DNA from: Bacillus sp. es.036
GTDB lineage: Bacteria > Bacillota > Bacilli > Bacillales > Guptibacillaceae
Reading direction: 5' to 3'
DNA: 64,000 nt
Assembly (NCBI RefSeq): GCF_002563635.1
Contig: NZ_PDIZ01000003.1
Location: 496,001-560,000, forward strand
The notes under the pieces were generated by a model, which was not told the DNA's origin, did no database searches, and saw nothing but the letters and a program-made list of their open reading frames with translations. Position 1 is the first letter of the stretch. Each line of letters opens with the position of its first letter. Shown here in pieces: positions 43,526-52,506 of the stretch. Made by a program: the position numbers and the translations under genes.

Positions 43526-45496
43526 ATGCCATCTGAAGTAACAGAAGGAAAGATTGCAAGGTTTTCCAGGTCATTAACACGTTTAGAGGAAGCGTCTTCT
43601 TATGCGAAATCACGCTATCAGACAGATGTTTTTCAAGAGGCAAATCGCCTATTGGAAACGGAAGAAGGTCTTGAGTTTCTTTACCAATATGCCCATCGAT
43701 TTGACGGCGCAGGTGTTTTTCAAGATGGACCATGGGAAGATCCATCAAAACTTCAGCCACCGCTTGTCGCGGGATCTCTTCAAGCGAAGGGACTCCCTTA
43801 TGTCATTGAGATGCTGAGTGATCTTCGTATGCTTGCATTAGCGGAAGGAAAGGGTGAGCATCCCAAGGTTTCTCAAGAAATGGCTATGGATTTCTTAAAT
43901 GAAGTCATGGCCTTAAACCTTGACTTACTTTTTCCGAACTCATCAGAGGCTTCAAGAATTGAAGAAAAAGAAAATACGGTTGAAACACAGCGGTTGTTTC
44001 AATTTATCTCACAATACCTTTCTTCGAGTGCATTGTCAGAAACGCTTATTTATGAGATAGAACGCTTAACCGCTCAACGGCCAATCACGGTAAAAAGAAC
44101 AGTATCGATGATTAAAATGGCGAAAGAAATGCTTCGTTCTGAAACAAGCGAAGATCAGCGCGCGATGTTAGAATCGTACGTTTCTTCCATTGAGGGGCCT
44201 TCAGAATTAAGTCGTTCCAATCAGCAGCCAAATGAGTACCGAAAACAATTGTTGGCGCTATCAACGGAAGAGCTTCGAAAAGAGAGTGAGCAGCTTGGTC
44301 TCTCCATGAGAAAAACAGGGCTTTGTTCCCCACATCACAGTGTACTTGCTCGTTTCTTAAGTAGAAAATCGCCGCACTTACTTCCAGTACTGTTGCAATT
44401 AACTGGTAAAGGAAAGGCTAATCTTGAAGAGCACGCTGAGCTCGTCCACCAGCTTATAAAAGTTTCGCTATTTCCATCTACTTGTCAATCGGTTTATGGA
44501 TTAGCCCTTTTGTTAGAAAGAGGTGTTCTTTCTGCTTCGCCAGTGATTCCAGGTTTAAGGCGGATGATTGAACTTGATATTCGACCAGAAGTGCGAAGTG
44601 CCTTATTTAACACGGTTGGTGAAGGAGAGGGTCTAACGGCTAACAGTATTTTGTTAGCAGGTGTAATTAGCGTTCTTGGTCAGCCGCTTGGTGTTGGACA
44701 AGGTTTAAACCCAACTTGTCAGGCTGCAAGAGGAATTAGCCTTTGGGCTCAACATGCGCCTGGATATTTACTGGAGATCATCCCAAGAGCTGCAAGAGAT
44801 GGAGATATCGATATGGTGTTTGAAGGGGTTCAAATTCATTCGAAAGACCTTCAAGGTGGACTCGCACCCGATCTCCATCCTGAGCTTGATCCCGTATCGC
44901 TTGTCCTCGTTCCTCATCTTGATCGCATTTATAGTGAGATGATGAGCAGAGTGGCATTAAGAGGAGAAGATGGTCATCGCTGGGTAAACCCAGCCTTTTA
45001 TGGGAATTGGGTTCAAAAAGGATTTAGCACGGTCATTGAGCCGATTACCGGTAGCGTAACGGACTATCCAGGTTTCGTCAGATTGTTTTATGCCACACAC
45101 CATCCTGAGTACAATGATGATTATGAATTGATCTATCCGAATCCGGTAGGGATTTTTATCACAAACGTTCATGGAAAAATGCTGGGCTTTCATGCGGTGT
45201 CCATTCAAAGAATTGCTAAAAGTCCAGATGGAGAATACCGAGTCTACTTTTACAATCCGAATAATGATGGTTCCCAAAATTGGGGGCAAGGAATTGAATG
45301 TACGGTTATGGGGAAAGGAGAGCTTTCAGGTGAAAGCTCGCTACCATTCGAGGAGTTTACTTCACGTTTATATGCTTTTCACTATAACCCATATGAACAA
45401 GGAGATGCTTATGCAGTTGAGGCTGAGAACATCTCCAGTGTAAAATCTCTTGCCAAGGAAAGCTGGGGACTAGAGTACACGTGGATCAGTAAGTAG
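43526..45496 (+). CDS. Uncharacterised 656-residue protein with candidate papain-like triad
   Basis: I do not recognise this family. The N-terminal 380 residues look mostly helical. In the last 260 residues GLNPTCQAARGISLWAQ places Cys398 at the start of a helix, followed by KMLGFHAVSI (His556) and YFYNPNNDGSQNWGQG (Asn577). The Cys-His-Asn order and the gaps (158 and 21 residues) resemble papain-fold peptidases or transglutaminases. No signal peptide is seen, so it acts in the cytoplasm. The tight link to an ATP-grasp ligase suggests making and breaking, or transferring, the same amide bond. All function statements are inference. Confidence 0.6.
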   Translation: MPSEVTEGKIARFSRSLTRLEEASSYAKSRYQTDVFQEANRLLETEEGLEFLYQYAHRFDGAGVFQDGPWEDPSKLQPPLVAGSLQAKGLPYVIEMLSDLRMLALAEGKGEHPKVSQEMAMDFLNEVMALNLDLLFPNSSEASRIEEKENTVETQRLFQFISQYLSSSALSETLIYEIERLTAQRPITVKRTVSMIKMAKEMLRSETSEDQRAMLESYVSSIEGPSELSRSNQQPNEYRKQLLALSTEELRKESEQLGLSMRKTGLCSPHHSVLARFLSRKSPHLLPVLLQLTGKGKANLEEHAELVHQLIKVSLFPSTCQSVYGLALLLERGVLSASPVIPGLRRMIELDIRPEVRSALFNTVGEGEGLTANSILLAGVISVLGQPLGVGQGLNPTCQAARGISLWAQHAPGYLLEIIPRAARDGDIDMVFEGVQIHSKDLQGGLAPDLHPELDPVSLVLVPHLDRIYSEMMSRVALRGEDGHRWVNPAFYGNWVQKGFSTVIEPITGSVTDYPGFVRLFYATHHPEYNDDYELIYPNPVGIFITNVHGKMLGFHAVSIQRIAKSPDGEYRVYFYNPNNDGSQNWGQGIECTVMGKGELSGESSLPFEEFTSRLYAFHYNPYEQGDAYAVEAENISSVKSLAKESWGLEYTWISK

Positions 45497-45540
45497 GTAT
45501 CTATTTTAAATAGTTGCGTATCCTATCTAATCTTATAGCG

Positions 45541-45579
45541 AAGCGTCAGGTAAATGATTTGTTTCCTGGCGCTTTTTTT
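45541..45579 (+). terminator. Terminator after the ATP-grasp operon
   Basis: AGCGTCAGG pairs (with one G-T) with CCTGGCGCT, followed by seven T. Confidence 0.8.
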
Positions 45580-45617
45580 GATTAACTTAACTTATATAAC
45601 AAGGAGGCGATCTTAAA

Positions 45618-45914
45618 ATGATCGAGCATGTAGTTTTATTTAAATTCAGTGAAGAAACAACGGTAGAACAGAAAGAAGAAGGTATGAGAAGGTTAATTAA
45701 AGTAAAAGACAAAATCCCAGGTATTGTTGATATTCAAGCTGGAAATAACTTTTCTGATCGAAGCCAGGGATTTGAAAGTGGGTTAACGGTGCGCTTTGAA
45801 TCGAAAGAAGCGCTAGAGTCATATGGACCACATCCGGCCCATCAGGAAGTAGTGGCCTACCTTAAAGAAATAGGAATGAGTGATGTACTTGCACTCGATT
45901 TTGAGTGCCTGTAA
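45618..45914 (+). CDS. Dabb-domain (stress-responsive A/B barrel) protein
   Basis: This 98-residue protein matches Dabb: MIEHVVLFKFSEETTVEQKE at the start and PHPAHQEVVAYLKE near the end. Such proteins form dimeric barrels; some are cyclases or stress proteins. It is 22 bp from the dehydrogenase gene. Confidence 0.88.
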   Translation: MIEHVVLFKFSEETTVEQKEEGMRRLIKVKDKIPGIVDIQAGNNFSDRSQGFESGLTVRFESKEALESYGPHPAHQEVVAYLKEIGMSDVLALDFECL

Positions 45915-45936
45915 GAACAGAAAGGAGGATCTACAT

Positions 45937-46938
45937 ATGAAAGGATTTGTTCACGGAGGACAGGCAGGTCTACAGGGGTTATCACTGAAAGAGCAACTTG
46001 CTGAACAAGAACCTCAGCATGGGGAAGTGAAAATCAAACTGAAAGCAGCTGGTTTAAATCATCGCGATTTGTTTATCCCTGATCGCCATGATCCAGAGGA
46101 GGCAGATGTTATCCTTGGTTCAGACGGAGCTGGAGTCGTCATCGCAGTTGGCGAAGGTGTGAAAGAGATTCAGGAAGGTGATGAGGTGATCATCAACCCT
46201 GGCCTTGGTTGGGAAAAAAATGCCCCTATCCCGCCAGTAGGATTTCAAATTGTAGGTTTTCCGGGCCATGGTACTTTTGCAGAAACAATCGTTGTTCCAG
46301 AGATTAATGCAGTGAAAAAACCAGAAATCCTTACGTTTGAAGAAGCATCTGTCATTGGTTTAGCAGGATTAACAGCTTATCGCTCGTTGTTTACGAGAGG
46401 GCAGCTTCGAAGTGGACAAACCGTCTTTATTCCTGGAATTGGAGGAGGCGTTGCAACATTCTTGCTGAAATTTGCTAAGGCAGCAGGATCAAGAGTGATT
46501 GTAAGTTCAAGAAGTGAGGAGAAGCGCCAATTAGCCCTGGCGCTTGGCGCTGATCGTGCACTTGCTGATGATGCAGACTGGATAGAAGAAACCACTAATG
46601 AAAAAGTGGATTTAGTTATTGAAAGTGTCGGAGCAGCAACATTTAACCGATCTCTTGAAGTATTAGGGAAAGGAGGTACGCTCGTTATCTTTGGTTCTTC
46701 AACAGGAGATAATATTGAATTTGATTTGCGTACATTCTTTTACGGTCAGTATAACTTGCTCGGCTCGACGATGGGAAGTTCTGAAGAATTTCATGATATG
46801 GTTGCTCTTATAAATGAACATTCAATTAAGCCTGTCATGGACAAGATATATGATTTTCAAGAGATTAAAGAAGCTTTTACTCATTTGAACAGTAGTCATC
46901 AATTCGGGAAACTAGCGGTTCGACTAGCTGAAAAGTAA
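45937..46938 (+). CDS. Zinc-type alcohol dehydrogenase / quinone oxidoreductase family protein
   Basis: This protein of about 333 residues is an MDR-family NAD(P)H oxidoreductase: GLNHRDLFIP, GSDGAGVVIAVGEGV and a nucleotide-binding stretch VFIPGIGGGVATFLLKFAKA. The usual catalytic-zinc cysteine is not obvious, as in quinone reductases. AAAGGAGGATC precedes ATG 45937. Confidence 0.87.
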   Translation: MKGFVHGGQAGLQGLSLKEQLAEQEPQHGEVKIKLKAAGLNHRDLFIPDRHDPEEADVILGSDGAGVVIAVGEGVKEIQEGDEVIINPGLGWEKNAPIPPVGFQIVGFPGHGTFAETIVVPEINAVKKPEILTFEEASVIGLAGLTAYRSLFTRGQLRSGQTVFIPGIGGGVATFLLKFAKAAGSRVIVSSRSEEKRQLALALGADRALADDADWIEETTNEKVDLVIESVGAATFNRSLEVLGKGGTLVIFGSSTGDNIEFDLRTFFYGQYNLLGSTMGSSEEFHDMVALINEHSIKPVMDKIYDFQEIKEAFTHLNSSHQFGKLAVRLAEK

Positions 46939-46976
46939 CGGAAAATCGCTTCTAGAAAAAATGAGCATCTATACGT

Positions 46977-47010
46977 ATAGAAAAGGAAGCCAATCGGCTT
47001 CCTTTTCTAT
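46977..47010. terminator. Bidirectional terminator
   Basis: A perfect 15-bp stem (ATAGAAAAGGAAGCC with GGCTTCCTTTTCTAT) lies between convergent genes. Confidence 0.88.
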
Positions 47011-47011
47011 G

Positions 47012-47608
47012 TTAATAGTAATAAGGTGGGTACCCATAGTATGGATATGGGCGATAATAAGGAATCAAACTAAGTGCAGCGATGCCAGCTAATGGAAAGA
47101 AAAAACTTCCAAATCTGCGGTAGCGACCGTATTGTCTTTCCATTTCCTGTCCTTCACTTTCTTCAACTTCTTGTGGAATCATTAAGCACATATGCTCGTC
47201 ATCTGAGTCCATAATGATTCCTTCATATTCTACTCCATCCTGCATTCTTACTTTAGCATGGTAGCTATGATAACGTTGACAAAGCTGTTTCATATCCCCT
47301 TGAAGCTGCTTTTCTTTACCAGGCATCATTGCTCCTTGAACAGCCTGATTAGGCATGTTGCCTTGCATTGCGCCCTGAACGGCCTGATTAGGCATGTTGC
47401 CTTGCATTGCGCCCTGAACGGCCTGATTAGGCATATTGCCTTGCATTGCGCCCTGAACGGCCTGATTAGGCATATTGCCTTGCATTGCGCCCTGAACGGC
47501 CTGATTAGGCATGTTGCCTTGCATGGCGCCTTGAACAGCCTGGTTAGGCATATATCCTTGCATTGCGCCCTGAACTCCTTGATTCATATGATTACCGTAC
47601 ATGTTCAT
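47012..47608 (-). CDS. Repeat protein with NQAVQGAMQGNMP units
   Basis: This protein of about 198 residues starts with a variant unit, five identical 13-residue units (NQAVQGAMQGNMP) and a shortened one. A small beta-rich domain follows (YHAKVRMQDGVEYEGIIMDS), of a kind like Sm-fold or coat-associated domains. The tail is Tyr/Pro-rich (PYPYYGYPPYYY). AAGGAGG precedes ATG 47608. The Tyr-rich tail suggests a spore coat or surface protein, which is inference. Confidence 0.75.
   Translation of the reverse strand: MNMYGNHMNQGVQGAMQGYMPNQAVQGAMQGNMPNQAVQGAMQGNMPNQAVQGAMQGNMPNQAVQGAMQGNMPNQAVQGAMQGNMPNQAVQGAMMPGKEKQLQGDMKQLCQRYHSYHAKVRMQDGVEYEGIIMDSDDEHMCLMIPQEVEESEGQEMERQYGRYRRFGSFFFPLAGIAALSLIPYYRPYPYYGYPPYYY
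47322..47584. repeat. 39-bp in-frame tandem repeat array
   Basis: Five near-identical 39-bp units plus a variant unit at each end encode the 13-residue repeats. Units differ by only a few bases, so copy number could change by slippage without a frameshift. Confidence 0.92.
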
Positions 47609-47774
47609 AAGCAGTTCCTCCTTTACACAACACAGGATATTCACCTAGATCGAAAACAGTTACTAACCTAATGAAAAATTGGGCGTAACTACAGTAAAGA
47701 TGCGTTCTCTTGTTGAAATTTCCATAAAGAAACTATACGATAAGTTCAAATGACCTTAAATACAGAGGTGTCAG

Positions 47775-48443
47775 ATGAGAGGATTTTATTTAACTAGAAC
47801 AGAAATGGGAACAATTCTCAAAACCATTCGTAGACAAGAAATACCTGATAAGATTTTAATGAAGGCAATGAAAAGGTCCGGTAGTGAAAAAGAAGAATTA
47901 CCAACGATTTTTGCTAAATTATCAAAAGCAACGGAAGGAAGTTTTGGGTTCTCAATAAATGAAATTGCGACCCTTGGCAATCAGCTTGAGTATGCTAGCT
48001 TTCGTTCTACAGCGGTACAGAATTGGGTTAAAAGAGACATTAAAGAGTGGATTGGGGCGCCACAATTAGGTAAAAAATATGCTATAGAACAAGCGGCGAT
48101 TTTATTTATTGTAGAGGATTTAAAGAATACACATGACTTCGAAAGCATTCGTCTTCTTTTAAAGTTTGCCTTTAATAACCCGGCAGATCGAAATGATGAC
48201 CTCATTGATCCGCTTGCTTTTTATACGGCTTATTCACAACTTTTTGAAGCGATCCATACGAAAGTAAAACCTACTAAAGAGGGTATTAGAAAGAAAGCAA
48301 TGGAATTATCATCTGTTTTTTCGGATTTAACTGAAAAACAAAAAGAAGATATTGAAAAGTTGCTTATTTCTGCGGCACTTTCCGTTCAAGCTTCTTTTTA
48401 CCAATCGTTATCAAAACAATACCTAGAAGATGTATGGAGATGA
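47775..48443 (+). CDS. DUF1836 protein
   Basis: This 222-residue protein fits DUF1836: FSINEIATLGNQLEYASFRS, VQNWVKRDIKEWIG, and LGKKYAIEQAAILFIVEDLK. The start resembles a MerR-like helix-turn-helix, so a regulatory role is possible. Function unknown. Confidence 0.8.
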   Translation: MRGFYLTRTEMGTILKTIRRQEIPDKILMKAMKRSGSEKEELPTIFAKLSKATEGSFGFSINEIATLGNQLEYASFRSTAVQNWVKRDIKEWIGAPQLGKKYAIEQAAILFIVEDLKNTHDFESIRLLLKFAFNNPADRNDDLIDPLAFYTAYSQLFEAIHTKVKPTKEGIRKKAMELSSVFSDLTEKQKEDIEKLLISAALSVQASFYQSLSKQYLEDVWR

Positions 48444-48462
48444 AGAAGCACTCCTAGATGCA

Positions 48463-48505
48463 GAAAAAACGAGCTGTTACCTGTTTTAGGCCACAGCTCA
48501 TTTCA
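48463..48505 (-). terminator. Terminator of BsuPI lipoprotein gene
   Basis: On the minus strand GAGCTGTGGCCT pairs with AGGTAACAGCTC and is followed by TTTTTT. Confidence 0.8.
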
Positions 48506-48506
48506 T

Positions 48507-48974
48507 TTACTCAATTGAAAAGTTAACGGTTTGCTTAAATTGCTCTTCAGTAGCTAACCACATGTCTAACGTATAGGACCCTGGTTTAAGATCTTCTATC
48601 ATAATCGTATATTCAAGAACTTCAGCTTGTTTTAATTCAACGTTTTCTTCCTCTTTTACAAAACTTTTATTAGCTGAATATGTTTTAAGGGCTTCACCCT
48701 CGTCATTATAAAGGGTATAGTCGTAGGTTTGACTACTTGGAAAGTGGATCGTTTGAACTTGTTCCGTTTGATTTTGAATGCGATACAAGAATGTGGCCGT
48801 ATCATTTTCGGTCGCTGTTAGGGTAAGCGTAGGTTCAAGTGAGCCTGCGACAATACCAGAAGATCCTGCTACTTGTTCACTACTTTCATTATTCTTATTC
48901 ATTAATGAGTTCTCCTCTCCACATCCAGATAAAGTTAGGAGGACCATCGTTCCGATCATAGCATATCTAAACAT
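48507..48974 (-). CDS. BsuPI-domain lipoprotein
   Basis: This 155-residue protein has a signal peptide with lipobox LSGC and a BsuPI domain (FLYRIQNQTEQVQTIHFPSS, YDYTLYNDEG). The domain is named after an intracellular proteinase inhibitor. It is probably anchored outside the membrane. Confidence 0.85.
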   Translation of the reverse strand: MFRYAMIGTMVLLTLSGCGEENSLMNKNNESSEQVAGSSGIVAGSLEPTLTLTATENDTATFLYRIQNQTEQVQTIHFPSSQTYDYTLYNDEGEALKTYSANKSFVKEEENVELKQAEVLEYTIMIEDLKPGSYTLDMWLATEEQFKQTVNFSIE

Positions 48975-49102
48975 CCCATCACTCCTTTCTTTAGTAGACG
49001 AGGTGGAACTCCAAAAAGTTACAATTCTATCTAATAAACAGGATATATGATCACATCAGCCATATAATAGAGAGACAAGTTAATTTAAAGGAGTTCGATA
49101 GA

Positions 49103-49732
49103 ATGAAGCCATCAATAGTAGATATTCATGCTAGGATAAATGGCAGAAGTGCAGGTGTCCTTGGAAATGAACGGTTTTATAAATTTGCGGTCTTCCTGCC
49201 TTTAATTGAACGTCAGGGTGAACTTCATGTTTTATTTGAGGTGAGAGCACATACGCTCAGAAGGCAACCGGGAGAAGTTTGCTTTCCCGGTGGAAAAGTA
49301 GACCGCCATGATCAAAGTCCAAAAAATGCAGCAATTAGAGAAACGTGCGAAGAACTTGGGATTCTAGAAAGAGAAGTATCTGTCATGGGAGAATTAGATT
49401 TCCTTGTGACATCTTTTCAATCCATTGTTTATCCTTTTGCAGGTGTGATTAACGTCGCATCTGAATTATCTCCTAATCGAGATGAGGTTGAGGAGGTATT
49501 TACAGTACCTCTTTCCCATTTTATCGCCAACCCACCAGAGCGCCACGATATTCGTGTTCATGTTCAGCCTGATGATAGTTTTCCTTTTCACCTTATTCCA
49601 AATGGTGAAGAGTACAACTGGTCTTCCTCAAGCATGCCTGAGTTTTTTTATTACTATCAGGATTATGTCATTTGGGGCATGACGGCAAGAATTCTGTATC
49701 ATTTTATTCAATTATTAGATGAAAATAAATGA
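49103..49732 (+). CDS. CoA pyrophosphatase, Nudix family
   Basis: This 209-residue protein has a Nudix box (GGKVDRHDQSPKNAAIRETC and EELG) preceded by the CoA-specific stretch LRRQPGEVCFPGG. It would split CoA and CoA esters to phosphopantetheine and 3',5'-ADP. AAAGGAG precedes the ATG. Confidence 0.9.
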   Translation: MKPSIVDIHARINGRSAGVLGNERFYKFAVFLPLIERQGELHVLFEVRAHTLRRQPGEVCFPGGKVDRHDQSPKNAAIRETCEELGILEREVSVMGELDFLVTSFQSIVYPFAGVINVASELSPNRDEVEEVFTVPLSHFIANPPERHDIRVHVQPDDSFPFHLIPNGEEYNWSSSSMPEFFYYYQDYVIWGMTARILYHFIQLLDENK

Positions 49733-49784
49733 TGGAGCTCATTTTCTGAAAACAATCTATTGTGAATTGAATCAATTATAGGTA

Positions 49785-49825
49785 AACTAGAAAAGGTCGA
49801 TTTATGTCGGTTTTTTCTAGTTTTT
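49785..49825 (+). terminator. Terminator after Nudix gene
   Basis: AAACTAGAAAA pairs with TTTTCTAGTTT, ending in T-rich sequence. Confidence 0.7.
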
Positions 49826-49980
49826 CTGTTTGAAATATCATTAACTTAGCCTTTTTTTTTACAAATAGTGCTCTAAATTAATAGAATATACGACAAAAAT
49901 CATCAGAAAGATACGAAAGAATTAATTGTATAAAAGCGCAGTATATAGAGAGAATGCCAAACATTTTTTAGGGGGAAACA

Positions 49981-50184
49981 ATGTTAACCATTATTTTTGT
50001 TTTACTTGCCGCGTCTGTTGGGTTCTTTATTTATTCATATTTCGTGAAAGACTATGCGAAAGAAGTGAAAGGACAAGTTGATGATGTTTATATCAACTTA
50101 ATGAAAGAATTGAAAACGGTTAAGAAACGTACTGAAATGTTAGAAAGCAAAACAAAGTCAGTGAGTGGTGGTCCACATGAGTAA
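49981..50184 (+). CDS. Small membrane-anchored protein, 67 residues
   Basis: One N-terminal membrane helix (TIIFVLLAASVGFFIYSYF) is followed by a charged coiled-coil-like tail. AGGGGGAAAC precedes the ATG. It overlaps the next gene by 8 bp. I do not recognise the family. Confidence 0.75.
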   Translation: MLTIIFVLLAASVGFFIYSYFVKDYAKEVKGQVDDVYINLMKELKTVKKRTEMLESKTKSVSGGPHE

Positions 50185-50641
50185 ACAAGAAGCAAAGGGA
50201 ATTGCAGCTGGTCTCCTTTTTGCCGCGATTCTTTTAACTGCTTACTATTTTATGTTTTCACAAGCTAAAGCAGAAGAAAGCAATGAAGTAACAGATGCGA
50301 TGGTAAAACAGCATTTAGAGGAAAAAGGGATGGTTATGGTTGCGAAGGAAGAATATGATTCTCTAAAAGCAGCAGAACAACCTGACAACGAAAATAGCGT
50401 AACAGAGAATAAGAAAGAGGAAGCAGTCAATAAACCTGAAGAGATCAAATTTACCATTAAAGAGGGTATGACGAGTCAGGAAGTGGCTCAAAGTCTTCAG
50501 GATCAAAAGTTAGTAAAGAAATCGGATGATTTTATTAAAGCTCTCCGTGACATGGACAAAGAATTGGCTGTGCAACCGGGGGATTATACCCTTAAAACAG
50601 ATATGTCTTCTGCTGAGATTGTAGAGGAAATTACCCGATAG
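50177..50641 (+). CDS. Membrane-anchored protein with MltG/YceG-type LysM-like domain
   Basis: This protein of about 154 residues has one N-terminal membrane helix and a linker rich in Glu and Asn. Its C-terminal domain (FTIKEGMTSQEVAQSLQDQK, PGDYTLKTDMSSAEIVEEI) resembles the LysM-like part of the endolytic transglycosylase MltG without the catalytic domain. It may bind peptidoglycan. ATG 50177 is used. Confidence 0.78.
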   Translation: MSKQEAKGIAAGLLFAAILLTAYYFMFSQAKAEESNEVTDAMVKQHLEEKGMVMVAKEEYDSLKAAEQPDNENSVTENKKEEAVNKPEEIKFTIKEGMTSQEVAQSLQDQKLVKKSDDFIKALRDMDKELAVQPGDYTLKTDMSSAEIVEEITR

Positions 50642-50642
50642 A

Positions 50643-50678
50643 GAAACACCCGGCGAATATTAATGCCGGGTGTTTTTA
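50643..50678 (+). terminator. Terminator
   Basis: AAACACCCGGC pairs with GCCGGGTGTTT, then TT. Confidence 0.88.
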
Positions 50679-50711
50679 CTTTCTTTATTTTGTTAGTTTA
50701 TAACGTAACCA

Positions 50712-51917
50712 TTAATTTAGGTCGACAGCGTTTGGAGACGATGGAATGGTTAATGGTTTGTCTAGTGAATATCTCCCAATCTTGTCGAATCCCGTATTTT
50801 CAAAGCGAATTGTTTGATAGTCGTATTGTGAAGCAACAAGCATTAAAGCCTCTATTGTTTGCATCGCTTCTTCTTCTGACGGAAATTTGCTTTCTTCCGT
50901 AAAGGCAATGGTTGCTTCTGATCCGTTTCCAAGGAAAGAGTGGATTGCTACTGTAGCTGGTATAGATGGCAGGTAATAAGGAGTACTTTGATCGCCATCT
51001 TTCATTAGAGAGAGAGCAACATCCATTTCAGCTCCTTCTTCACCTTGAAGTGCAGGTCCGTTTACGAGAAAATGTGATCCTGTCCTCGATTTATAAAGAA
51101 AATAGGGCGAAGGCTTTTTGTTTACTGAAGGATCAGCATTCCCGAAATTCCCCAACGTGTAGCCGTCTTCTCCATTGGTTTGCCAATTGATTTGGTCTGC
51201 ACCAAGGCTTTTGGCTAGCTGTTGAACACTATCGTTTATCATAATGGATTCTGTAGATGAGAGACCATCACCAGGTTCAGGAAAGCTAACTACAAGCGTT
51301 TCCTTTCCAGTCATATTAATCAATTCAAAAGTAGCATCGGTTAGCGGTGAGCGTTCAAGTCCATAATCGGAAGCGCGAAAGTTCGTTAAAATGAACTCGA
51401 TATTTTCTTGTGTGCTCTTACTTTCATCTAGCGGAAAGGATAGCGGTACGAGGAGCGTGCTTTCTGGGTCAGGATAAGAAATGATGACGCTTTTTCCATC
51501 AAATTGTTGAAATGCTGGAATGTAACGATCAAACACAGTCGGTTCTTCCGCAAACGGCACCTCTTCTTCTTTAGTATCGCTTGTCTTTTCTTCGGCAGGA
51601 GCTAATGTTGTGGTTTCCGCTTTGGAATCACTTGCTGAGTTTGAAGAATTGTCGCTTGTTTCGTTTGAGTCGGATTGTGTAATTGCTATATTAGAATCAT
51701 TGTTATTTTGATTGAGGAGTCCTGGAGTGATTAGAACAGCTAACAATAAAACAACAACAGCAGCTATTCCAGGGATAATCCATGGCGTTTTCTTTTTTGT
51801 TGATCGGGACATCTGCTCATTCCTTTTTTTCTCGATATTGTCATAAATGGTTGCTTTACTTCTTTCATCTTTTACAACAGGTAGCTGAGAAAGAAGGGAT
51901 TTTGTTCGATCGTTCAT
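50712..51917 (-). CDS. rsiX: Anti-sigma factor, RsiX-like
   Basis: This protein of about 401 residues has a short cytoplasmic part, one membrane helix (WIIPGIAAVVVLLLAVLITP), a Ser/Asn/Glu-rich linker and a large outer domain. It resembles B. subtilis RsiX, the membrane anti-sigma of SigX. Its start overlaps the sigX stop, and ATG 51917 is the better spaced of two. Confidence 0.82.
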   Translation of the reverse strand: MNDRTKSLLSQLPVVKDERSKATIYDNIEKKRNEQMSRSTKKKTPWIIPGIAAVVVLLLAVLITPGLLNQNNNDSNIAITQSDSNETSDNSSNSASDSKAETTTLAPAEEKTSDTKEEEVPFAEEPTVFDRYIPAFQQFDGKSVIISYPDPESTLLVPLSFPLDESKSTQENIEFILTNFRASDYGLERSPLTDATFELINMTGKETLVVSFPEPGDGLSSTESIMINDSVQQLAKSLGADQINWQTNGEDGYTLGNFGNADPSVNKKPSPYFLYKSRTGSHFLVNGPALQGEEGAEMDVALSLMKDGDQSTPYYLPSIPATVAIHSFLGNGSEATIAFTEESKFPSEEEAMQTIEALMLVASQYDYQTIRFENTGFDKIGRYSLDKPLTIPSSPNAVDLN

Positions 51918-52450
51918 CATAAGACCCCCTTTAGTTGATGATTAGCTGGATCATCAACAAGTTCCCTTAGTGCTTTAATTGCTCTGTGCTGCGTTGTTTT
52001 TACTTTGCTAACACTCCAATTTAGAATTTCAGCCGTTTCGTTAATGGATAGCTCTTGGATGTAGCGAAGAATAAGGACTTGTTGTTGATCAAGTGTACAT
52101 TCTCTTAAACACATATAAATAGCTTGAACTTCTTCTTTTTGAAGCAGAATTTCCTCAGGTAGAGGAGCCTCGTCTTTTGGATGCTGTTTGTTAAAGTCAA
52201 ATTTACTAAGCCACCTTGAAGTTCTTCGATTGTGTGTACGTAAATAATCAATCGCTATATTTCTAGCAATGGCAAAGAGCCACGTCTTTTCATTGCTTCG
52301 CTCCTCGTAATTGTGATAAGAACGAAGTACGTTAATGTAGACTTCTTGAACGAGTTCTTCTGCAATCGCTCTATTTTTTACCATATAGAATAAAAATTGA
52401 AATAAGTTCGTGTGGTAGCGATCGTACAAACGCTCAAATGTCTTATCCAT
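51917..52450 (-). CDS. sigX: ECF sigma factor SigX
   Basis: This 177-residue protein has region 2 (LFQFLFYMVKNRAIAEELVQ, VYINVLRSYHNYEERSNEKT) and region 4 (LSINETAEILNWSVSKVKTT). It closely follows B. subtilis SigX, which governs cell-surface charge genes. A TGTAAC-N17-CGTT promoter lies upstream, in line with autoregulation. RsiX follows with overlapping reading frames. Confidence 0.9.
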   Translation of the reverse strand: MDKTFERLYDRYHTNLFQFLFYMVKNRAIAEELVQEVYINVLRSYHNYEERSNEKTWLFAIARNIAIDYLRTHNRRTSRWLSKFDFNKQHPKDEAPLPEEILLQKEEVQAIYMCLRECTLDQQQVLILRYIQELSINETAEILNWSVSKVKTTQHRAIKALRELVDDPANHQLKGVL

Positions 52451-52479
52451 TCTTCAGCCCTCCTTCTTCTATAAAACAA

Positions 52480-52506
52480 AACGAGTTATCTAGTTAAAAG
52501 GTTACA
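52480..52506 (-). promoter_or_regulatory. ECF-type autoregulatory promoter of sigX
   Basis: On the minus strand TGTAAC and CGTT are 17 bp apart, like SigX promoters. Confidence 0.65.

Noticed and set aside
47322-47584. CRISPR array
   Set aside because: The 39-bp units are contiguous with no spacers, lie in frame in a coding sequence and no cas genes are present.
47258-47671. 137-residue plus-strand frame opposite the repeat protein
   Set aside because: It is the antisense shadow of the in-frame repeats and has no ribosome site.
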